Below the pieces are notes generated by a model. That model did no database searches. It saw only the letters and a program-made list of their open reading frames with translations, and was not told the DNA's origin. Shown piece by piece: positions 23,831 through 30,431 of a stretch of 30,431 nt of DNA. Numbering within the stretch: the stretch's first letter is position 1; each line of letters begins with the position of its first letter. The stretch lies in assembly GCA_900556395.1 (NCBI GenBank), contig USOQ01000027.1, positions 1 through 30,431 of the forward strand, given 5' to 3'. Position numbers and translations under genes: made by a program. The DNA comes from Candidatus Segatella caccae. Lineage in GTDB: Bacteria; Bacteroidota; Bacteroidia; Bacteroidales; Bacteroidaceae.

Positions 23831-24117
23831 TGTATAAATTAGGAACAACTAAAAGATTCGACAAAGCGTTGAAACTTTGTCAGAAGCGTGGCTATCCAAT
23901 AGAGAAATTACAAAATGCGATTTCCCTATTGGTAGAAAATGGTATGTTACCTTCAGAATACAAACCTCATATACTTCATGGTAATCATGAAGGTGAGTGG
24001 GAAGCTCATATTGAATCAGATTGGCTTTTGATATGGGAACAGAATGATACGGAATTGACACTATTGATGTTAACTACTGGTACTCATTCTGATTTGTTTG
24101 GCAAAACGAAAAGATAA
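23830..24117 (+). CDS. YafQ-family mRNA interferase toxin
   Basis: The 95-aa protein matches the YafQ branch of the RelE superfamily, which cuts mRNA on the ribosome. Motifs are YKPHILHG (His47), EAHIESDWLLIWE (His60, Asp64) and TGTHSDLF (His86), corresponding to the catalytic His/Asp set known in E. coli YafQ. I choose ATG 23830 (MYKLGTTKRF) over GTG 23827 because it gives the compact TGATG overlap with the antitoxin. Length is normal (E. coli YafQ is 92 aa). Confidence 0.9.
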   Translation: MYKLGTTKRFDKALKLCQKRGYPIEKLQNAISLLVENGMLPSEYKPHILHGNHEGEWEAHIESDWLLIWEQNDTELTLLMLTTGTHSDLFGKTKR

Positions 24118-24130
24118 AATTCTTAAAAAA

Positions 24131-24223
24131 TGAAAGTACTTGCAAGTGCCAATGAAAGTACTTTCAACAGCCAACGCAAGTACTTGCGATGGCAATCGTA
24201 AGTACTTGCGTTTTTCGGGGTAC
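24131..24223. repeat. Tandem array of four 22-bp units with GTAC-centred palindromes
   Basis: Units start at 24131, 24153, 24175 and 24197, each with AAGTACTT in the same place (GTAC at 24136, 24158, 24180, 24202). A fifth GTAC follows at 24220, 18 bp on. Local palindromes are GAAAGTACTTTC (unit 2) and CGCAAGTACTTGCG (unit 3). The 22-bp period is about two helical turns, so the sites face the same side of the DNA. It lies just after the YafQ toxin gene, in a 211-bp stretch with no gene. Confidence 0.85.
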
Positions 24224-24260
24224 TTTTCATCAAAAAAATCCAATAGGGGATTGACGAAAT

Positions 24261-24294
24261 AAAAAAAGGTTCTCTGCACAACGCAGAGAACCTT
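24261..24294 (-). terminator. Terminator after the OB-fold-like secreted protein gene
   Basis: The perfect stem AAGGTTCTCTGC / GCAGAGAACCTT (24266-24277 and 24283-24294) with a 5-nt loop is followed on the - strand by a seven-T run. It may also stop + strand transcripts from the toxin gene (T run at about 24299-24306). Confidence 0.88.
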
Positions 24295-24328
24295 GCTATT
24301 TTTTTTCTCTCACTAAGGAGAGGAATGA

Positions 24329-25363
24329 TTACTTCTGTACGAACTTCTTGCCAGCCTTGATGACTACACCCTTGTAAGCCTTACCTACCTTCTGACCTGC
24401 GAGGTTAAATACAGGAGCGTTGGCGTTAGCAGCATCAGTTGTGATGTTAGCAATGCCTGAGGTTGCACCATTCAAAGAGTAGAGTTGATTATTCTTGTCA
24501 ATTTCGTAGGTTTCACCGTATTTCTTCAACAGACCCTTTACGATGACTACGTCACCCGCTTTAAGTTGGTCAGCTGATGTGAAATCAGCACCTTCGAAAT
24601 ATTTACCACTATAAATTTTCAGTTCTTCTGTAGCTGTACCATCATCTGAAATGTTGTATGTCAAGCTATTATATGTGGTGTTGAGTGTACCTACACTTGA
24701 GATAGTACCCTTTACATAAACTTCAGTAGATAAACCTTCACCTGCGTCAATCAGCTGTTTTGCCTTTGCTACTGTATAAGCTGTCTCTGGAGTGTTTGAA
24801 ATGTCAACGATGATAGGAGCATCGCCTACCTTGTAATATTCAACAGTTTTTACGGTAATTAAACCATTAGATTTTCCTTTTTGGCAATCGAATAACAATT
24901 TGTAATAGCAGTTCTCTTTTGGAGTCGTTATTGTGAAAACTGCATCTCCTGCTGCAATCTTTTCGAGGTTGACAGTCTCGAGAACGTTTTTTCCTTCTTT
25001 GTCTGATGTAACTTCAAGTTTGATAGAGTTCACGGAAGCTGTTGTTACTTTATCTATATTAACAACAACAGAAGAAATCGCTTTGTCGATTGCAAAATCC
25101 GTAGTAATGGTTCCTATGGACGCACTGGTCTTGTTGCCACATCTTATATAATTCCAACCGTTGTTCCAGTAGCTGTTGTTGAAGTTTTTAATTGACCATG
25201 TGTCTGTACCAATTTTTGCAGTCCATGTCTCGTTGTAGGCTTGTACTTTGTTGTTGTCTTTATTGTCATCAGGAAAGGTCAACGTTTTGTAAGCCTGTCC
25301 AAAGCTGACATTAGCAATAAATGCCAATACAGCGATCATTGAAATGCGTAAAATTTTATTCAT
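24329..25363 (-). CDS. Secreted OB-fold-like protein of unknown function
   Basis: The 344-aa protein has a signal peptide cut before QAYKTLTF and a beta-rich N-terminal domain (about 25-180). A second domain follows (about 185-300: NTPETAYTVAKAKQLIDAG, TEVYVKGTISSVG, KAGDVVIVKGLLKKYGETYEI), whose order resembles the OB-fold module common in Bacteroidota secreted proteins and YhcR-type nucleases. The last 35 residues carry the tag VFNLAGQKVGKAYKGVVIKAGKKFVQK minus its ends. No catalytic residues are apparent, and the ligand could be carbohydrate, protein or nucleic acid. It has its own promoter and terminator. Confidence 0.7.
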   Translation of the reverse strand: MNKILRISMIAVLAFIANVSFGQAYKTLTFPDDNKDNNKVQAYNETWTAKIGTDTWSIKNFNNSYWNNGWNYIRCGNKTSASIGTITTDFAIDKAISSVVVNIDKVTTASVNSIKLEVTSDKEGKNVLETVNLEKIAAGDAVFTITTPKENCYYKLLFDCQKGKSNGLITVKTVEYYKVGDAPIIVDISNTPETAYTVAKAKQLIDAGEGLSTEVYVKGTISSVGTLNTTYNSLTYNISDDGTATEELKIYSGKYFEGADFTSADQLKAGDVVIVKGLLKKYGETYEIDKNNQLYSLNGATSGIANITTDAANANAPVFNLAGQKVGKAYKGVVIKAGKKFVQK

Positions 25364-25411
25364 AAACGTAAGATTTAAAAGATTATAAATGTGTGTAATT
25401 TAACTCTTTTG

Positions 25412-25419
25412 CAAATATA
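25412..25419 (-). promoter_or_regulatory. -7 promoter element of the OB-fold-like protein gene
   Basis: On the - strand this reads TATATTTG, a consensus match 48 bp before the ATG. No TTTG at -33 and no CG-centred palindrome at 58-60 bp upstream were found, so it does not share the pectin-gene arrangement. Confidence 0.6.
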
Positions 25420-25473
25420 GTAAAAAAACGAATAGGTTGTTCTAAAAAAGTGATTAAATTTCGATTAAAATGT

Positions 25474-25515
25474 AAAAAGGTCGAAAAAAGGACATAAAAC
25501 ATCCCTTTTTCGACC
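25474..25515 (-). terminator. Terminator after the PL1 gene
   Basis: GGTCGAAAAAAGG (25479-25491) pairs with CCCTTTTTCGACC (25503-25515) with one mismatch. On the - strand it is followed by a T run at 25478-25474. Confidence 0.8.
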
Positions 25516-25534
25516 ATGAAGGATTGGCAATTCT

Positions 25535-27340
25535 TTATTTTATCACTTTATCTGTAGCGGTTTTGCCATTGTTGTAGGTTATCTTTCTGATGCAGATACC
25601 TTTTGCAGGAGCATTGAGACGAGCGCCGTTGAGGGCATAATACGTGATGGAAGCCACTTCGCCCTTGTCGACAACCGTCTGACTGATACCTGTAGAGATA
25701 GAGGCAGGATAATACTCATCGACCGCATTGTGGGCATCAGCATTTTCTGACTTCATGATGTTCTCTACCAACGAGTTGGCATATACCTCTATATTGGTAT
25801 AGTAACTCTTAGCGTCGAGCGAATAGGTGAGGGCATCACTTGCATCGTTAGGATTCAGACCGTTGGCTTTTTCCCATTCATCAGGAATGCCATCCCCATC
25901 GCTATCGAAACCAACAGGACGAGAGCCTGTGCCGAAGTTGGTTTCCGTATAACCCTTCACATCTGCTACCTTGTCGATGATACCAGGCGAGTTGGTGATG
26001 CTTCCCTTATAGGTGGCAGTACCCGTCTTGGCCTCTTCCATGTATCGGGCGTCTATTTCGTCGCGGTAGAGGGATGCTCCTACATAGGCTAAAACTTTTT
26101 CGTATGCTTCGTCAGCAGAGTGGGTGGTGACGATACCTGTAGGAGCAGGTTGCTCCATCTTGATCTTGACGCACGAAACTCCGTTGATGGTCTTATGTTC
26201 TACCGCATCACCATAAAAATTCTTCTTGTCGGCTGAATAAATCTCATTATTGTAAGTATAAGTACCCTCGTCATAGTTTACACCCTTCCAGTCTTTGTTC
26301 TTTGTAACAATTCCCTTGGTAGTTTCCGTGGTGTTGCCATTGATAAAGTATCTGCTGGTCATTCCGTAGAACTCTGGATGGCTCTTGTCTGAATTACTGC
26401 TGGTGGATACGGTTACCAGGGTAATTCGGTCTTGGCTTCCTCGCTCCTTACCAGTGCTCACGGCTACCTTGATGCCGTTCTGGGTTGTACTATTCAAACT
26501 CTGACTGGGACCTGCCTTATAGTAGTTGTTGACGATGTTGATCTGTCCACCACCAGGACCACCATAGCAGGTGCCCTGTGCGTTATACATCACGCAGTTG
26601 CGGAAATCCACGTTTTCTGCCTGTACGGTGTTCTGCCATTGGTAGGTGCTGTATTCTTTGTTGCTGGTATAGCCCGTCCATCCATATCGTGCCCCATTGA
26701 AGCGAGGACCACGATTCATGACATGAGCAATGAGGTTGTGGTGAAAACTTGCCAACTTACCACCCCAGATGCCGCCATAGCCATGAGCGCCCTTGGAGTG
26801 ACCAGGGTTGGTAAGACTTTCTGCGATGGTACACCACTGCATGGTGAAGTTGTTGTTGTCGTAGAACGAAGCCACCTCGTCGATGCTCCAGCTGAAGGAG
26901 CAGTGGTCGAAGATGATGCCCGTCTTGTTGCGCTGCCATGTGGCATCAGCACCGTCGTTGATGTTCTTCTCCTGTCCACGGCGAATGCGGATGAAACGGA
27001 TGATGTTGTTGCTGCCCGGTTGAACGGTATAATAGCGCAGGGTAATGCCTGGCGAGGGAGCAGTCTGTCCGAGGATGGTGATATTGTCGGCTATCTTCAG
27101 GTCTGACTTCAGGGCGATGACGCCTGCCACATCGAAGATGATGATTCTCTTGCCCGACCTGACTGCCTCTCTGAAAGATCCTCTTCCGCTGTCGTTGAGA
27201 TTAGTTACATGAAAGATGTTACCGCCTCTTCCTCCAGTAACAAATCTACCATGGCCTTCGGCTCCTGGGAAAGCAGGAGTCTGTGCCATGGTAGATATGC
27301 TGATGAGTGAGGCTGCAATGATAGATAATGATTTCTTCAT
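25535..27340 (-). CDS. Secreted pectate lyase, family PL1
   Basis: The 601-aa protein has a signal peptide cut before QTPAFPGAEGHG. The PL1 beta-helix (about 22-430) contains PGAEGHGRFVTGGRGG, IIFDVAGVI, IIFDHCSFSWSIDE (Asp145) and HHNLIAHVMNRGPRFNGAR with the Arg210-Gly-Pro-Arg213 catalytic region. Pectate lyases cleave de-esterified homogalacturonan by Ca-dependent beta-elimination, leaving unsaturated ends, the substrate of the GH105 domain encoded upstream. Residues 478-489 (FDSDGDGIPDEW) form a Ca-binding, thrombospondin-3-like loop. The C-terminal tag YYALNGARL..KGICIRKI is a variant of the shared motif. No consensus -7 box was found between this gene and the inverted repeat upstream. 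Confidence 0.9.
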   Translation of the reverse strand: MKKSLSIIAASLISISTMAQTPAFPGAEGHGRFVTGGRGGNIFHVTNLNDSGRGSFREAVRSGKRIIIFDVAGVIALKSDLKIADNITILGQTAPSPGITLRYYTVQPGSNNIIRFIRIRRGQEKNINDGADATWQRNKTGIIFDHCSFSWSIDEVASFYDNNNFTMQWCTIAESLTNPGHSKGAHGYGGIWGGKLASFHHNLIAHVMNRGPRFNGARYGWTGYTSNKEYSTYQWQNTVQAENVDFRNCVMYNAQGTCYGGPGGGQINIVNNYYKAGPSQSLNSTTQNGIKVAVSTGKERGSQDRITLVTVSTSSNSDKSHPEFYGMTSRYFINGNTTETTKGIVTKNKDWKGVNYDEGTYTYNNEIYSADKKNFYGDAVEHKTINGVSCVKIKMEQPAPTGIVTTHSADEAYEKVLAYVGASLYRDEIDARYMEEAKTGTATYKGSITNSPGIIDKVADVKGYTETNFGTGSRPVGFDSDGDGIPDEWEKANGLNPNDASDALTYSLDAKSYYTNIEVYANSLVENIMKSENADAHNAVDEYYPASISTGISQTVVDKGEVASITYYALNGARLNAPAKGICIRKITYNNGKTATDKVIK

Positions 27341-27366
27341 TTGTTAGCCTGATTTTATAATTATAG

Positions 27367-27382
27367 AACTTTTGCAAGTTCA
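27367..27382. promoter_or_regulatory. Inverted repeat GAACTT-N4-AAGTTC upstream of PL1
   Basis: GAACTTTTGCAAGTTC has perfect 6-bp arms and ends 27 bp before the PL1 start codon. It may be an operator or a small RNA hairpin in the leader; nothing else in the window has the same sequence. Confidence 0.35.
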
Positions 27383-27383
27383 G

Positions 27384-27526
27384 AAGTTAAAGGAGTTAAA
27401 GGAGTTAAAGGAGTTATCGCTCCCTACGGTCGCTGAGGAGTTAAGACAATAGTCTTTTTGGCGTAGTTTTTAAGCAGCAAGACATACGTCTTAACTCCTT
27501 AACTTCCTTAACTCCTTTAACTTCCT
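27384..27526. repeat. Long inverted repeat built from GGAGTTAAA words, with twin mini-hairpins
   Basis: The left arm (27384-27417) has three tandem GGAGTTAAA-like words and pairs imperfectly with the right arm (27493-27526). An inner pair GGAGTTAAGAC (27438-27448) / GTCTTAACTCC (27489-27499) also matches. Between them two mini-hairpins share the stem AAGAC/GTCTT (27444-27457, loop AATA; 27480-27493, loop ATAC). It fills most of the gap between the GH28-GH105 and PL1 genes and may terminate or stabilise transcripts, or be a dispersed genomic repeat. Confidence 0.75.
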
Positions 27527-27551
27527 GATATGCGAAATTCAGTTACTTTTT

Positions 27552-30125
27552 TTACTTGATAAGACCTTGTTGTTCCATTTCGAGACTTGCCCAGATGAAA
27601 GGACCTACGCCCTTGGCATCATTGTCGCGGATAGGCTCGCTCATATAATATTCGAAGCTACCATCACGCTTGTAGTTGGGCTTCTTGACGTATGGACCAG
27701 GACCAGGGCCTAAGCCACTTACTGCACAGCAACGGGTAAGACTGATGGTCTTGTCGGGGTTTACCTTGATAAACTGTTTCAAGATTCCGTTGTATGCCTT
27801 CACGCCAGCCTTGAGATAATCCTCAGAGAGGTAGCCCTTGCGATAGCCCTTGAGCAACACATAGGCAAACATGGAGGAGGCTGTACTCTCCAGGTAGTTC
27901 TTGTCGCTCTTTACATCGAGGACGTCATACCATACACCCGTCTTCTTGTCCTGATACTTCACTACGCTCTTCATCGCCTTGTTGAGCAGGTCGATGACCT
28001 CCTGGCGACGGGCATAGTTCTCTGGCATGGCATCGAGACACTCGGTCATTGCCATCACATACCATCCCAAAGCTCTTGCCCAACAGTGCTGGCTCTTGCC
28101 GTCTTCCTTGTTCGCCCAGAACTGCTGATGGGTCTCATCCCAAGCATGTTTCCAGAGCTGAGTCTTCTCGTCGTAGGTGCGATAGTCGGTCTTCACCATC
28201 TGGTCGACAGCATCGTTGAGATATTTCTCTGCCTTCTTGGGCTTCATGGTCTGTACGGCATAGTTGCAGTAGAAAGGCAGACCCATGAAGATACCGTCGA
28301 GCCATACCTGGTTGGCATAGATAGCCTTGTGCCAGTAAACTCCCTCCTTGGTGCGTGGCTGGTTCTTCAGCTGTTTGAAGAGAGTCTTCAGTGCTTTCTC
28401 AGTGCCCTGGGTGGGGAAGAGGTTGTGCATGCGCAGGATGAACTTGGCGGTGCGCACATTGTCGAGGTTGAAGTCTTCGTATTTGTAGCCAGTGATGTTG
28501 CCTTGTTCGTCGATCATCTTGGCAGGATATTCCTTTAGGTAGTCGAGGATGGCGCTGTTGCCGTCTTTGTAGTGCTCGTAGGTGTCGAGCATTCCCTCCA
28601 TCTCGATGCCCATCACATAGCTCCACTTAGGCTTGCTGCTGAAGTCGAGCAAGTAAGAGTGAGGTACGCGTTTCATCTCACTGTAGGTAAGCCATTCGCT
28701 ATAGTTCTTGTAGGGTTGGTCCTCCTTGTTGAGTACGAGGGAGCCATTGATGACGAGGTTGTCAAACTTCACGTTGCGGGTCTTGCCAGTAATCTTGACA
28801 GGTTCTTTCACCACACCGTCGAACTTACAGTTCTTGATGTTGATATCGTATACATTCTCCAAAGAGTCGCGGCCGATAATCAGCACACCGTAGTCGCTCT
28901 TCTGACAGGTCACGTTCTCTACATTCACATTGTTCACGATAGGTTCAAAACCACGATAGCATATCTCTTTTCTCTCGTAGTCGAGGTTGATCTTCACTAC
29001 TGCTTCTTTACACTGACCTACAACGACATTGCGCATATTGATGTTCTGTACCTGTCCGCCACGGCAGTTGTTGGTCTTGATACGCAGGATGCGCTCCAAG
29101 TGTGGAGAGTCCATGACGCAGTTTTCGGCATATACATTCTCGCAACCACCCGAAATCTCGGAACCGATAACCACACCACCATGGCCATCTTCCATCTTAC
29201 AGTTGCGGATGATGATGTTGCGTGAAGGTTGATTCCATAGACGGCCATCGTTGTTTCGACCGCTCTTGATGGCAATACAGTCGTCGCCAGTATGGAAGAT
29301 ACAGTTCTGGATGAGAATGTTCTCGCAAGCCTCAGGGTCGCAACCGTCACCGTTAGGTCCTTCGTTCCATACGTATACGCCATCGACCGTGATGTTCTTG
29401 GAGAGCAGTGGGTGTATCACCCAGAAAGGAGAGTTAATCATCTTGACATCCTTGATAAGGATGCGTTCGCAGCGTACCATGTTGACCAACTGAGGACGCA
29501 AGCCATAGCCCATGCCGAACTTACGCTCGTCGAAAGGTACACCGTCTTCTGCCATCTTGAGCAGTTTGCTGCGTGAACCCAACTTCTGACTCTCTTTGGT
29601 CACACCCTCCTTGAAACCGAAACGAGGATTGCCGTTCCACTGCCAGAAGGTGTCGTTGTTGCCACCTCCATCGATGGTGCCTTTACCCGTGATGGCTATG
29701 TCGGTAGCTTTGTAGGCGTAGATGCAAGGAGAGTAGTTCCAGCAAGCTAAGCCTTCCCAAGAGGTGCGTACCAAGGGGTAGAGCTTAGGCTCGAAGGCGA
29801 AGTGCAGTGTGGCACCTTCTTCGAGTACGAGGTTGACATGGCTTTTCAACTCAATGGCTCCTGTATTCCAGGTTCCCTTGGGGATGATCACCTTGCCTCC
29901 ACCTTTCTTAGAAACAAGAGAGATGACTCTGTTGATGGCCTTTTGGTTTTGTGCAGCCGTGGCTGTAGTCTTTGCACCAAAAGATGTGATAAGGAACTGG
30001 CGTTCGGCAATTTTTGGCAACTGGATGCTTTGCTCGATACGCTTGTACTCATTGTCGTCCCATCCTGCAGCAGAGGCGCAAGCTGGCAATAGGAGAGCGA
30101 GCAATAATGTCTTTAAGTATCTCAT
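27552..30125 (-). CDS. Bifunctional GH28 - GH105 pectinase fusion
   Basis: The 857-aa protein joins two pectin enzymes. The N-terminal GH28 beta-helix (about 40-465) has GPNGDG (Asp260), GDDCIAIKSG (Asp281/Asp282), DGHGGVVIGSE (His315) and RIKTN (Arg348, Lys350). The C-terminal (alpha/alpha)6 domain (about 490-857) is GH105, with QVWLDGIFMG (probable catalytic Asp610), KHAWDE (His660), HCWARALGWYVMAM and YLESTASSMFAY. GH28 would release galacturonic acid or oligomers, and GH105 would remove the unsaturated uronyl residue left by lyases. The N terminus MRYLKTLLLALLLPACASAAG could be either an ordinary signal peptide or a lipoprotein signal (LPAC, Cys16). It may be periplasmic or surface-bound. 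Both domains are full length and no frameshift is seen at the junction. Confidence 0.9.
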   Translation of the reverse strand: MRYLKTLLLALLLPACASAAGWDDNEYKRIEQSIQLPKIAERQFLITSFGAKTTATAAQNQKAINRVISLVSKKGGGKVIIPKGTWNTGAIELKSHVNLVLEEGATLHFAFEPKLYPLVRTSWEGLACWNYSPCIYAYKATDIAITGKGTIDGGGNNDTFWQWNGNPRFGFKEGVTKESQKLGSRSKLLKMAEDGVPFDERKFGMGYGLRPQLVNMVRCERILIKDVKMINSPFWVIHPLLSKNITVDGVYVWNEGPNGDGCDPEACENILIQNCIFHTGDDCIAIKSGRNNDGRLWNQPSRNIIIRNCKMEDGHGGVVIGSEISGGCENVYAENCVMDSPHLERILRIKTNNCRGGQVQNINMRNVVVGQCKEAVVKINLDYERKEICYRGFEPIVNNVNVENVTCQKSDYGVLIIGRDSLENVYDINIKNCKFDGVVKEPVKITGKTRNVKFDNLVINGSLVLNKEDQPYKNYSEWLTYSEMKRVPHSYLLDFSSKPKWSYVMGIEMEGMLDTYEHYKDGNSAILDYLKEYPAKMIDEQGNITGYKYEDFNLDNVRTAKFILRMHNLFPTQGTEKALKTLFKQLKNQPRTKEGVYWHKAIYANQVWLDGIFMGLPFYCNYAVQTMKPKKAEKYLNDAVDQMVKTDYRTYDEKTQLWKHAWDETHQQFWANKEDGKSQHCWARALGWYVMAMTECLDAMPENYARRQEVIDLLNKAMKSVVKYQDKKTGVWYDVLDVKSDKNYLESTASSMFAYVLLKGYRKGYLSEDYLKAGVKAYNGILKQFIKVNPDKTISLTRCCAVSGLGPGPGPYVKKPNYKRDGSFEYYMSEPIRDNDAKGVGPFIWASLEMEQQGLIK

Positions 30126-30175
30126 AATTTGCTTTAAAATAGATAATGATTAATACTGTAGTTGTTATTTCGCTA

Positions 30176-30206
30176 CAAAGATAGTGATATTATTTTATAA
30201 TGTAAA
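30176..30206 (-). promoter_or_regulatory. Promoter of the GH28-GH105 gene
   Basis: On the - strand TTTA (30206-30203), a 19-bp spacer and TATCTTTG (30183-30176) form the promoter, 50 bp before the ATG at 30125. The -33 element lies inside the palindrome at 30201-30214. Confidence 0.7.
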
Positions 30207-30214
30207 CGTACACA
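30201..30214. promoter_or_regulatory. Putative operator overlapping the -33 element of GH28-GH105
   Basis: TGTAAACGTACACA is an imperfect palindrome centred on CG (30207-30208), related to the sites at 9332, 18698 and 22431. Its centre is only 31.5 bp from the -7 box, so it covers the -33 element rather than lying upstream. Confidence 0.45.
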
Positions 30215-30246
30215 ATGTTAAAAAAAGAATTTTCATCTCAAAAAAC

Positions 30247-30277
30247 TTGCATTTGTCAAGAATAAAGTTTAAATTTG
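30247..30277 (+). promoter_or_regulatory. Promoter of a candidate small RNA
   Basis: TTGC (30247-30250), a 19-bp spacer and TAAATTTG (30270-30277) match the Bacteroidota consensus on the + strand. No start codon with an open frame follows before the terminator at 30324. Confidence 0.6.
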
Positions 30278-30282
30278 CTGCC

Positions 30283-30355
30283 AGTTATATTTAGATTTCA
30301 ATTTTCTTATTGAAATCGTTTATGAGGTTGGTGCATCCTGCATCAACCTCTTTTT
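30283..30355 (+). ncRNA. Candidate small RNA or leader with two hairpins
   Basis: From the promoter at 30247-30277 a transcript of about 70-75 nt would contain a perfect 9-bp hairpin GATTTCAAT / ATTGAAATC (30294-30302 and 30309-30317). An intrinsic terminator follows: GAGGTTGGTGCA / TGCATCAACCTC (30324-30335 and 30339-30350, one G-U pair) plus TTTTT. It could be a free-standing small RNA or an attenuated leader of a gene beyond the window. The exact 5' end is inferred from usual promoter spacing. Confidence 0.5.
30324..30355 (+). terminator. Intrinsic terminator on the + strand near the right edge
   Basis: A 12-bp stem with a 3-nt loop is followed by TTTTT at 30351-30355. No + strand protein gene precedes it within the gap, which is why a small RNA is proposed. 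Confidence 0.82.
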
Positions 30356-30431
30356 GCTTTTCATATATGTTATTCAGGGTCAGCGGATTTTTACGGTTGG
30401 TAATACTATATAATTATGAATAAAGTCGTAC

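Noticed and set aside
24130..24201. 23-codon frame through the 22-bp repeat array (MKVLASANESTF...)
   Set aside because: The frame follows the repeat units, has no promoter or ribosome binding site, and a different frame on the other strand is open as well, as expected for repetitive DNA.
24131..24223. Possible CRISPR array
   Set aside because: Units are contiguous 22-mers without unique spacers, and no cas genes are present.
26432..27106. 224-aa open frame on the + strand opposite the PL1 gene
   Set aside because: It lies fully inside a well-supported gene with intact catalytic motifs on the other strand, and has no recognisable domain or promoter.
28572..29225. 217-aa open frame on the + strand opposite GH28-GH105
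   Set aside because: Antisense shadow of a gene with all catalytic motifs; the translation is Val/His-rich low-information sequence.
30416..30431. Start of a further + strand gene (ATG AAT AAA GTC GTA)
   Set aside because: Only five codons are in the window and no consensus promoter or clear ribosome binding site is seen, so it cannot be supported.

Overview
The window reads as a piece of a Bacteroidota chromosome, most like Prevotella/Segatella (S. copri-type). Evidence: a SusC/SusD pair, promoters of the TTTG-N19-TAnnTTTG type, secreted proteins cleaved just before Gln, lipoproteins with Cys-Ser-Asp motifs, and a Bacteroidota-type glycogen gene trio. The genus is an inference from protein style, since no database search was possible.

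Left part (1-7190, all + strand), housekeeping: the last codons of glyceraldehyde-3-phosphate dehydrogenase and a terminator; miaA followed closely by a diacylglycerol-kinase-like gene; then a glycogen/alpha-glucan operon of GH133 debranching enzyme, GT4 glycogen-synthase-like transferase and GH57 enzyme. The GH57 protein carries an unusual coiled-coil plus Lys/Ala-rich tail. A bidirectional terminator at 7153-7189 separates this from the next block.

Central and right part (7239-30125, mostly - strand), a pectin utilisation locus: GH28 polygalacturonase; a susC-susD-lipoprotein operon (18602 down to 11452); a very large multidomain CE8 pectin methylesterase; a divergent small secreted protein; a secreted OB-fold-like protein; a PL1 pectate lyase; and a GH28-GH105 fusion. 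Together these could de-esterify homogalacturonan, cut it by lyase and hydrolase action, import the products through SusCD, and hydrolyse unsaturated ends. No sensor or regulator gene lies in the window.

Three toxin-antitoxin modules sit inside or beside the locus: two PIN-toxin modules (9529-11322) inserted between the susCD operon and the GH28 gene, and a YafQ-type module (23597-24117). The PIN block is bounded and divided by three copies of a terminator-promoter repeat, one with its hairpin inverted, and it carries the C-terminal remnant of an Rpn/PD-(D/E)XK transposase-like nuclease.

The strongest unexplained signal is regulatory. A palindrome centred on AACGTT or a close variant lies 58.5-59.5 bp upstream of the -7 box of four promoters (GH28, susC, CE8 and the divergent small secreted gene, the last two sharing one site). 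A related site overlaps the -33 region of the GH28-GH105 promoter. This suggests one DNA-binding activator, encoded elsewhere, that ties the dispersed transcription units into a pectin regulon. Other items of note are a four-unit 22-bp GTAC palindrome array, a 20-bp GC-rich direct repeat, a long inverted repeat with twin mini-hairpins, and a candidate small RNA near the right end.
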